From positions 1-20,187 of the forward strand of contig PDHQ01000482.1 in the NCBI GenBank assembly GCA_003339415.1: 20,187 nt of DNA. Reading direction: 5' to 3'. How positions within the stretch are numbered: the first letter of the stretch is position 1; each line of letters begins with the position of its first letter. Source of the DNA: Ophiocordyceps camponoti-saundersi (nom. inval.). Its lineage: Eukaryota > Ascomycota > Sordariomycetes > Hypocreales > Ophiocordycipitaceae. Shown here in pieces: positions 1 to 8,160 of this stretch. Made by a program: the position numbers and the translations under genes. The notes beneath the pieces were generated by a model. That model saw only the letters and a program-made list of their open reading frames with translations, searched no databases and was not told where the DNA came from.

Positions 1-125
1 TATATATTATAACTTATATATATTATAACTTATATATATTATAACTTATATATATTATAACTTATATATATTATAACTTATATATATTATAACTTATATA
101 TATTATAACTTATATATATTATAAC
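1..125. repeat. AT-only satellite, 16-bp unit, about 7.8 copies
   Basis: A tandem array of a 16-bp unit (aacttatatatattat) starts at the first base and continues without visible variation to about 125. The aact landmark recurs at 11, 27, 43 and onward at exactly 16 bp. The array runs off the left edge, so its true length is unknown. Such an array often ends a contig. It is not a telomere repeat (no TTAGGG-like unit). Confidence 0.95.
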
Positions 126-429
126 TTTAATTTACTTTATAACTTTTTCTAAATAAGCTATAAAGATAAAAAGAGTATTTTTAAAAAGCGTTTTTCTTAA
201 AAAATATAATAAAGCTAACCGTTTTTAGCTTAGTCTTTTTAATCTCTTATAAAATATCTAACTTTAACTATACGCCTTTAATTACCTTTTAGGGAGAGCT
301 TTCTTAAGTAATTTTAGCTAATTTTAATAGCTATAATAGCGATATAGCTATAAAATCGGATAATATTAAGTTTTTAAATTAAGGACCTTTTTAAGAACTC
401 TTTTTAAGCTTTTCGAAAAAAGGAAAAGA
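126..429. other. AT-rich stretch without a recognised gene
   Basis: This is RIP-mutated sequence between the satellite and the readable LINE relic. It may hold the endonuclease part of the same LINE ORF2, since it lies directly upstream in the same orientation, but I could not recognise endonuclease motifs. A purine-rich run at about 418-440 precedes the first readable part. Nothing else stands out. Confidence 0.4.
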
Positions 430-2291
430 AAAAGAAAAAGCCCGTATTACTCGATATAATATGGAAAAGTTTAAATTAAACTTAGATAAGATTTTAAAAA
501 TCTATATTTTAAAGTATAGTTTATTTACTTAATAGCTTCTTTTAATTAAGGAAAATAAAGAATAAAAAGTAAAAGCTAGTTATATTATATTAGTATTTCT
601 TTTCTTATTTTTTTATTATAAAAAGGCTTTATTAATTAATTTTTTTTAAATAAATTACTATTTAGCGGAGTTTATTTTTCTAGTTTATAAGTTTTAAGCT
701 TTTAATTTAGCCTGGTATTATAAGCTTAAATATAAAATAATCGCTTATAATGAAAAATCTAAAAAAAACTTAAAAAAAGTAAGTTTTTAACTTTTTTATT
801 ATATTTTACTAATTTAATTATAGAATAACTTTTTAAAAAAAATTCGTAAAACTTTTTTAAAAAATACAATAAGTTAAACTTAGCTTTTAATACTAATTTA
901 ATAAAAATACTTAGATTCGATACTAGCAACTACCTTCTCCGATAAGGTAACTTTACTTAGCTAATAATTTTTCCTAGCTCTTACTAATACGGCCCCTTTA
1001 CTTACCTTAAACGATCCCTTCCCCCCCTTCTATATCGAGCGCGCTATTATTACTAAAGACGTTTACTCTACCCTTTTCTTAATCGCTTTTTAGAAATTAG
1101 CCGGCCCTAATAAGATTCCGGTTAGTTTCCTAAAAAGATATAAACCCCCCTTATCTAAGTTTTCTAAAAAATCTTCTAAGGCTATATTAATAATAGCTAT
1201 TTTTTATTATAATTTAAAGTTTTTAATATTATAGTTATTTAAAAAATAAGTAAGCTATTAGCTATATATTATATTTTAAGTAAATATAAGCTAATCTTAC
1301 TCCTTAATATAATAAAGAAAATTTTAAAAATAATTATAGCTAGGAAAATTATATTTATAGTAGAGGAGGCTTAAATCCTCCTTAATAGCTAAATAGGTAA
1401 TAAATTATAATATTTTATTAATATAATAGTTTTTATATTTATTAAAATAATTTAAATAATTTAAAACTAAAGTAGCACCGTCTTGCTTTTTTTACTAAAC
1501 CTTACCGGGGCTTTTAATTATATCTTTTAGAATAAGTTAATTATTATTATAAATTACCTAAGCTTCCTTAAATAAGTTATAATATTTATTTAATTATACC
1601 TTATAAATTATATTTTAAAACTTAAGTTTAATTATAAACTAAGTAATACCTTTTTAATTTAATAAGGGGTCCCTTAAAGGTTTTTTATATTATTAATTCT
1701 CTTCCTCTTATATATATCTTTATTATATTAACGCTTAGATTTAATATTTTATCTCCTTATAATAAGATTTATAGATAATATTAATATTCTTAATATTAGG
1801 CGCGATAAAGCTAAGGTATTATTTTAACTTAAGCGTATATAGGGAATTTATAAATAATAAGCCTTAAAATATAAAATAACTTTCTAGCTAGCTAAAAGTA
1901 AGTTAATATATTTTATAAGAATAAAAATAGTAAATATAACTAAGCTTTAGCTTAAAGCTATAATAATATAGCTAATATAAGAGGCGTGATTTTTAAAAGT
2001 TTAGCTATATTATAAGCTATATTAAAAATCTTACTTTTTAAAACTTATTACTAAGCTTAAGCGCTAATACTTAGCTTTTACTAAAATTATAATATTAATA
2101 TAAAGCTATATTTTATTAAAAGTAAAGGAAATTTATATTAAAGTTAGTAAGTTAACTATTATATTTATTTAACTTTTATATATTTTACGAACTCCGCGCT
2201 TATAGCAACGCGGATACGGACTTCTTATTCTTATATTATAAGCGGACTTCGCTCCCTCTATTACCCTATAGTAATAGCTAGCCGCGCTCGG
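430..2291 (+). pseudogene. Tad1-like LINE ORF2 relic: endonuclease tail, linker, reverse transcriptase
   Basis: This is the 3' half of a non-LTR retrotransposon ORF2, which would encode an endonuclease/reverse transcriptase for target-primed reverse transcription. Seen on the + strand: a linker with a surviving Trp codon (TGG, 712-714); the AGPNKIP signature at 1100-1120, matching the LINE 'APGPDGIP' block; motif A (NLTGAFNY, 1498-1521); motif B (GVP after two stops, 1666-1674); motif C as FIDN for F-x-D-D (1768-1779); then the thumb-like KSKLIYF block near 1895. The frame is 2 (positions 3n+2) up to about 1310 and 1 from about 1321, so a frameshift or small deletion lies at about 1310-1321, inside the block that normally reads SYRPISLLNxxGK. 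All stops are TAA/TAG, as RIP produces. The 5' part is missing and the 3' part is cut at 2291 by a chromovirus LTR. The clade assignment (Tad1-like) is by resemblance. Confidence 0.8.
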
Positions 2292-2942
2292 TATTATACG
2301 CTTATACGTATAATCTTCTAATAAGCGTATATACTAAGCTAGCTATTAGATATAATATATAAAAGAGGGAGATAGGCTAGCTACTAATAATAAGATTATA
2401 AAATAGCTACTATAAAAAGTATAAGTATAAGTAAAAGTCTTTTAAGAATTAAAATAATAACTATAAAAAAATTTAAATTATTACCTAAAGGAATATTAAG
2501 CTAATTTATATAGCTAGGAGCTTAAGGAAGATTTTTTAATATAATCTTAAAAGTATTTACTTAAGAGGATTTTACGGTAATTTTTATATATATTAGTAAA
2601 ATAGAGATTTCCTAGTATACGGTAATTTCCTAGTATATAGGGATTTCCTAATAAAATCCGGAGATTTCCTAGTATACGGTGATTTCTTAATATACGGGGA
2701 TTTCTTAGTAAAATCCGGAGATTTCTAAAAGTATATTTTAATACTAAATCCGGTAGGAAATTTTAATAAAATCTTAAGAGTTATTATAGAGAAATCCTAA
2801 GAGGAAATCCTAATAATTTTCTAAGCGTAAAGGTAATAAAGTTTTTAAGGAAAATCTAAGTAAAATCTTAAGGGGGAAATCTTAGTAAAATATTATAAGA
2901 GGTTAGGTAATTTATAAAGGTATTATTATATATTCTATATTA
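2292..2942 (-). repeat. Chromovirus 3' LTR
   Basis: This 651-bp copy pairs base for base with 13682-14332. It is less mutated than its partner: it keeps CG-containing blocks such as acgcttatacgta where the partner has TA. It carries an internal two-level tandem repeat (2607-2720) and an 11-bp terminal inverted stem (2295-2305 with 2321-2331). The element's inner side is the high-coordinate end. A short purine-rich stretch on the - strand (complement of 2944-2951, aggaag core) directly precedes the LTR start and is the best polypurine-tract candidate. Confidence 0.85.
2607..2720. repeat. Higher-order tandem repeat inside LTR (2 x 57 bp; 18+18+21)
   Basis: Six units beginning atttcc or atttct follow each other with lengths 18, 18, 21, 18, 18 and 21 bp, giving two 57-bp super-units (2607-2663 and 2664-2720) and the start of a seventh unit. 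The first two units of each triplet carry a 'tagtatacgg'-like core and the third a 'taaaatccggag' core. The same array sits at 13997-14110 in the other LTR, so it was part of the LTR before insertion. Confidence 0.85.
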
Positions 2943-3692
2943 ACTTCCTAAGCTAGAAAATAATTCTAATAGCTTTATTAACTTTTTATATTATTTTAGA
3001 AATTATTATTATATTTAAAAGCTTTTTTATATTAACTTTAATAATTATATTTAATTATAGATTAAGAAATATTATTAGGGATCTATATATAAAGAATTAA
3101 ATTAATTTATATAAAGTAAAAAAAAAATAAAAAAATAAGATAAGAATAATAAAAGAGAATTATAATATATATTAGATATATATAGAAAAATATATATTAT
3201 AGTAAAGGATATCGTAATATTAAGAAAAGAAAATAGGAATAAGAAAAACGTAATATAATACGCGGACTAAAAGAATAAAATAAAGGAAATCTTACTATTT
3301 TTATTATTCGGATATATAAGTTATAATAATAATATAAGAGCGAATATAAATAATCTTACTATAAATAGCGTAAGAAATATAGTTTATAGCTTTAAGTATA
3401 ATATATTTATAAAAATAAAAGCGTTTAGAATATTAAGAATAATAGTAAAATTAACTATATTACGAATAGTTTACGCTTATTTTTAAGCGTATATTATAAG
3501 TAATTTATATTAAAAAGGCCCTAGCTTTCTTATTATAGCTAATATTCTTTTTTTATTTATAATATATAAGATATAAGGATAAATAATATATAACTAATAT
3601 TATATTATAAAGATATTAGAAAATAATACTAAAAGTATACTAATTTATAAGGTTCTTACTTAAGCTTAATATATATAAGTATTATTATATAT

Positions 3693-3794
3693 TAATAGTT
3701 AAATAATTTAAAAATTTATTATATAATAATAGTTAAATAAATATAATAGCTATTACTTATTAATAGTTAAATAATATAATATATTCTTTCTATA
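3693..3794. repeat. 34-bp tandem repeat, three copies with a conserved 14-bp core
   Basis: The 14-mer taatagttaaataa occurs at 3693, 3727 and 3761, exactly 34 bp apart, while the other 20 bp of each unit have diverged. The period is not a multiple of three. This looks like a small minisatellite decayed by RIP. Confidence 0.7.
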
Positions 3795-4683
3795 TAAAGC
3801 GTATTATTAATATATTTCTTTACTATAGTTTATACTAATATTATATAAAGAGTTATAAAAAGTCTTAATCTATTATTATATTAATAAATAAATTAGCGTT
3901 AATAAGCTTAATAGTTATTATATATTTAATATTATTAGTAGGTTTAACTAAGCTACTTTTCTAACTATATAGCTTTTTAATAATATTATTAAGAGCTATT
4001 TTTACTAAATCTAAAATATTAAAAATAAGTATATTACTAAGGTTTAGAATTATTTTATTTTTAATAATATCGCTCTAAGCTAAAAAGAGTATATAATTAA
4101 TAATAATAACTAGAAATAATATAATAATACCCTTACTAGGTAGATATATCTATTTTTTTATATAAATATATAAGTCTTATTAGTTCTTTTTATAAAATAT
4201 TAGAATTTTACCCGAATTATTTAATACTAATTTCTTATTAACGAATATAGTTACTTTATTAATATTAAATAATATATTTTTAAAAGTAAAAATATTAAGT
4301 AAGATAGGTATTAAAATAAAGAAATTAATAATCTATTTATTATTAATATTAAATATTTTTACTATATAACTTAAGCGAAGGGAAATATTATATTTAATAA
4401 AGTACTTATTAAAGTAAATTACTTAAATTAAAGCGATATTTATATTTTAAAATACTAAAGTTTACTTATTATAATATATTATAAAAAGGGTAAGAAAGTA
4501 TTTAATAACTTAGATTAGATTATCGTAATAAGTTATTAGAAAGTTATTATTAGCTTTTTTAATTTTTTTAGCTTTTAGAACTTTTTAAAATTAAATCGCG
4601 GTCTTAGAGATTATTATAGGGGTTTTAAGTTATTAAAAAGTAAAGTAAGTTTACTTATTAAGGGTTCTAAGAACGCTTTATTA

Positions 4684-4863
4684 AGTTAGAGTAGAAGGAG
4701 TAATAAAATACCTTATTAGGGATTTATTAAAAATAGGAGCTACTTCCTTAACCTTAGTCTTCTTTTCTATAGCTATTAACGCTATTTTTTCTATTTTTCT
4801 AAGGTAATTAGTATAAGAGATAATAGCTAGGATTCTCTTAATCTCCTCTAACTTTTCTAATCC
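4684..4863 (-). pseudogene. 60-codon stop-free stretch of unknown product
   Basis: On the - strand a frame stays open for 60 codons, from the codon complementary to 4861-4863 to a TAA at 4681-4683. There is no ATG. The translation is rich in Lys, Glu, Ile and Leu with spacing that suggests a helix or coiled coil (it begins GLEKLEEIKRILAI). Flanking codons in the same frame contain TAA/TAG, so any original ORF was longer. It lies downstream of pol in the same orientation as the chromovirus. No family is recognised. Confidence 0.35.
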
Positions 4864-5784
4864 TTAATAAACTTACCTACTTATTAGGCCTTTAATATAA
4901 TTTTTTATAATTTTTAATAATATATATATATTATAGTAGTTTTTTCTAAGTTATTCGGATTATAGAAAAATATTTTTTCTAATATTAGTAAGGGAATATA
5001 ATAGCGGAGGGCGGCTATAATTTTTTATTAAGGTAGCTAGTATTTTAAAAGTAAAGCTAATAGTAAAAGAAAATATTACGGTAGTTTATTAAGTAAAATA
5101 TCTAAGCGCTATAACTTTAGAAACTTTAGGTAAAAAGTAGTTAGAGCTAAAATATTTATTATCTAAAAATAAGTATTTAAAATTATAATTTTTATTATTA
5201 GGGAGTTATTCTCTATTAGCTTATCTTTTTACTTTTTTATTAATATAATAAATATAATTATCTAACTTACTAAATAATAAATTATATTTTTTTTATAATA
5301 TTTATTTCTAAGTAATAAAAGTTATATAGTTATTTGATTTTTAGTTATAATATTTATAAGTAAGCGATTTAAATAAATACTAAAATTTTATAAAGTTTTC
5401 GAATAGCTAAATAGCTTTTTTAAAGCTTTTAAATATAAGTATAGGGGGAGTGCGAATTAGTTATTTATAAAATAATTTATAATATATCTTATTATAAGAA
5501 TAATAAGAATTATTATAAGGAGGATTAATTTTAAGTATAAAAGAAAGGAAATAATATAAGAATAATAAAAAAAGTTAGAAAATAAAAAAAAATAATTATA
5601 AGAGGGATAAAGACTAATACGTAAGAAGATATAATAAAGATAGGTAATATAAAGGGGAATAAGAGAGGATAAATAAAAAAGAGAGGAAGTAAGAGAAGAA
5701 AAGTAGAAAAATAAAAGGAAATCTAATATATATAATAACGCGTTAGGTTTATTATTTCCTAAAAATATTACGCGTTTATTACTA

Positions 5785-6379
5785 GGTAACTTATTTACCT
5801 TATTCTAATAGCTAGTACTTTTTAGAAGTATTTATATATTTTTTCTTAATAATTTCTAGCCTAGCTTTTAACTTATCTTTTTCTTTTTTAAATTCTTCGA
5901 TTATCTTTTTTTATTAAAAATCCTTTTTAGCTACTTATTAGTTATTATTATTTAAGTATCTTTTCTAATATATAAGGTATTTTATTTAAGTAATACCTCG
6001 CCCTCTCTTAACCTTTCTCTTATTAAGGATTTATTAAATCTTATAATTATTAGTATTAAGCTTAGGGCTAGGTTATTCTCCTAAAATATTAGCTAGTTAA
6101 AATTATATAATTAATATAATAAGATAAATATTTATAAAATTATTAAAATCTAATTAATAAGCTAGATATCTAATTTTTTCGATTACGCGGAAAAGCTTAG
6201 CTTACTATTCTAAAAGCTTCGTTACTTATCTATTAGAAATAGAATATCCTTTCCTAAGTTTTAGCTAAACTTAATTATTAAGTTTAAACTTAAGCTTCCG
6301 ATATCTTTTATTATATTATCTTTTTATTATAGCTTAAGTATAAATAATTAAAATAATTACTTTATTTTTTAATATTTCC
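5785..6379 (-). pseudogene. Chromovirus pol, C-terminal part: integrase C-terminal domain, chromodomain, coiled-coil tail
   Basis: Continuation of the pol relic below the element A insertion. On the - strand 6379-6130 reads as the gypsy integrase C-terminal domain: a KRQYNKR...KLKF block near 6300-6340, LKLRKGYSI near 6245-6265, and a K(L)FRVIEKIRYLAY block near 6150-6195. Next comes a chromodomain at about 6046-5890: YKI, then ILNKRKVKRGRG (about 5998-6034), a KYLI-like strand, the K-R-Y...NNN segment and a C-terminal IIEEF helix. The helix continues as a stop-free charged coiled coil (EFKKEKDKLKARLEIIKKKY, about 5835-5895) to a TAG near 5815. Chromodomains of chromoviruses direct integration to heterochromatin by binding histone marks. 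All interruptions are TAA/TAG. The identification of both domains is from motif resemblance but is strong. Confidence 0.85.
6375..6379. repeat. Target-site duplication of element A, left copy (tttcc)
   Basis: The 5 bp tttcc directly before the first base of the left LTR is repeated at 8156-8160 directly after the right LTR. A 5-bp duplication is usual for LTR retrotransposon integrases. Confidence 0.9.
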
Positions 6380-6589
6380 TATAATAGTCTTACTAAAGCG
6401 ACTATAGAAGTAAGCTAAAATAGAGTTATAATTAAAGCTATCGAAGAGAGGAAGGAGAAAGGAGAGAAGCCCCCTTCCTAAGCTAGCTATATACCCCGCG
6501 CGATAACTAAGCGCTATTAGGAAAACCTAAATATATCCGCTATAATCCCCCCTATCTAGCTACGATTAGTTATAAACTAATCCCTTATA
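6380..6589. repeat. Element A left LTR (210 bp)
   Basis: It matches 7946-8155 and the two LTRs of element B without indels. Near its end is a perfect 8-bp stem, gattagtt (6564-6571) with aactaatc (6575-6582) around a 3-nt loop. It holds a CpA-free GC-richer core (ccccgcgcgataac) that escaped RIP. The LTR start (tataatag) and end (cccttata) are fixed by the TSD. Confidence 0.88.
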
Positions 6590-7945
6590 TAGCCCCCTCC
6601 TTAAGCTAGCCGAGAAGGTAAGAGCGTAGGATAGAAAAGTTACGTATTACTACGCTAGTAAGACGCTTTATATAATCCCTAGCTAATAGCCTAATAGCCT
6701 CCGTAAAGATAAGGATAAGAGGGCGGAAAGGCTCCTTTATAGCTTAGGGAATTAAACCCCGATCTTTATAAGGAAGATTCTAATAAGCTTAGAATCGTAA
6801 TACCGCTTAAAATAGGAATTAATAAACTTATATATTAGTAGTAAAAATTTACTTATATAGCTAGCGTATAAAACTAAGTAATATTATACTAGTTACGGGA
6901 AGCTTAGAAAATACCCTAATCGCGGTAAATAGTAAAGCTAGCTATATACTTATCGCTATATACTACTAGCGCTAATTTATAAGCCGGGGTATAATATAAT
7001 TACGGTATATATTTGCTAATAAATCTATACGCCTAAGCTATATATAAACTATCCTTATATAAAGTAATATAATAAGGCCGGAAATTACTTAAGTTATAAT
7101 ATTTAGCGTATACTTATCCCTCCTTACTTATTATCCCCTTAATTAAAATACTCCGAATTTACCTCTAACTTCCTTACTCCGCTTATAAAAAGCCCTAACC
7201 TTAATATCCCTATTTACTTACGAAGCTTCGGATAGTTACGCTTAAAATAACCGATTTAATTATACTAATAGTAACGCTAGCGCTTAATAGTACTAAAACG
7301 AGATTATATAAACGTAATATCTATTAGGTTAGTAAAAAGGGAGGGCGGCAAATTAACTAGCGCGTTAGTAATATTCCTAGAACTAAATACTTTATTAAAG
7401 CTTTAAAGAAAGCTAGCGAAAGCTATATATATTATAAGCTAGTTTTTATAATCTAAGCGCTCTTATAGCTCCTTACGTAGCCCGGATAAGAGTAGAATAA
7501 TCCTAGCGTAGTCGGACTAATATAATAGTTTAGCTTTAAAAAGGGTATATTCCTACCTTATAATATATTCTCCGAGGGGCTCTAATAGCCCCTAATATAT
7601 CCTAACTAAGGAAAAACCTACTTAGCGCTCCTTATAACTCTCCCTAAGAAGCTCGGAGATATACGCTAAAAAGGCTTTAAGCTAGAAAGAAAAATCTATA
7701 GCTATAGTAACGTATAAAAAAAATATTTACTAGAAGGTGCTAAGATAAGAAAAGATATAGTAAAACTAGGACTTAGGCTCCTTAATTATAGCTCCGTTAA
7801 TTATAAATTTAGTATATATAGCGGCTAGCTAAGAGTCTAGGCTAGAATAAGCCGAGAGCGGCTTTAATATAGGTAAAATTTAATAGCGTTTTATATTAAG
7901 ATCTTACTCTTATATTTAGTTAGCGGTAAGAGGAGCTTTAATTAA
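6590..7945. other. Element A internal region, no recognised coding domain
   Basis: This 1356-bp region is notably less AT-rich than the flanking chromovirus DNA, with many CG and CC dinucleotides but almost no CA/TG. A + strand frame through about 7200-7900 is interrupted only by TAA/TAG. That does not prove coding, because RIP makes Gln-type stops in every frame. No LTR-retrotransposon protein motif was recognised. Confidence 0.6.
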
Positions 7946-8155
7946 TATAATAATCTTACTAAAGCGATTATAAAAGTAAGCTAAAATAAAGTTATAATTA
8001 AAGCTATCGAAAAGAGGAAGGAGAAGGGAGAGAAGCCCCCTTCCTAAGCTAGCTATATACCCCGCGCGATAACTAAGCGCTATCGGGAAGACCTAAATAT
8101 ATCCGCTATAATCCCCCTTATCTAGCTACGATTAGTTATAAACTAATCTTTTATA
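7946..8155. repeat. Element A right LTR (210 bp)
   Basis: It aligns with 6380-6589 over its full length, differing by transitions (for example ccctta against ttttta at its end). It is followed immediately by the TSD copy tttcc (8156-8160). Confidence 0.88.
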
Positions 8156-8160
8156 TTTCC
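8156..8160. repeat. Target-site duplication of element A, right copy (tttcc)
   Basis: Identical to 6375-6379. It marks the resumption of chromovirus integrase sequence to its right. Confidence 0.9.

Larger units (their letters stand above)
2943..5780 (-). other. Chromovirus 3' region between pol and 3' LTR; possible extra ORF relic
   Basis: About 2.8 kb lies between the end of the pol relic and the 3' LTR, where chromoviruses normally have only a short untranslated stretch. The longest stop-free run I found is 60 codons on the - strand at 4684-4863, rich in Lys/Glu/Ile and coiled-coil-like, in a window where stops are dense in other frames. On the + strand 3110-3540 and 3690-4700 give Ser/Thr/Gln-rich text only if stops are read as Gln, which is weak evidence. 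5490-5725 is strongly purine-rich on the + strand. I do not recognise a product. It could be an additional ORF, a chromovirus 3' UTR, or another nested element without visible ends. Confidence 0.4.
6380..8155. mobile_element. Element A: 1776-bp non-autonomous LTR retroelement, RIP-mutated
   Basis: Bounded by two 210-bp direct LTRs (6380-6589, 7946-8155) with TA...TA ends (RIP-converted TG...CA) and by the TSD tttcc. The internal region is 1356 bp, too short for a gag-pol, with no RT or integrase motif seen. A second copy (17326-19101) has exactly the same LTR, internal and total lengths. Polarity is uncertain. On the - strand a purine tract (aaggaggggg, complement of about 6593-6602) abuts the left LTR, which favours the - strand. 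A weaker purine tract (7924-7936, +) lies before the right LTR. It is inserted in the chromovirus integrase C-terminal domain, and deleting it with one TSD copy restores that frame. Its size lies between typical TRIM and LARD elements. Mobilisation by another LTR element is inference. Confidence 0.88.

Noticed and set aside
1..125. Telomere or CRISPR-like array
   Set aside because: The unit is a short AT-only satellite with no spacers and no telomeric G-rich motif.
461..532. Small ATG-initiated ORF (23 codons) on the + strand
   Set aside because: It is in the frame of the LINE ORF2 relic and ends at a RIP-type TAA; the ATG is a chance internal codon.
7200..7900. Long + strand frame in element A broken only by TAA/TAG
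   Set aside because: RIP converts CAA/CAG to TAA/TAG in any frame, so 'Gln-only' stops are expected everywhere and do not show coding; no domain was recognised.
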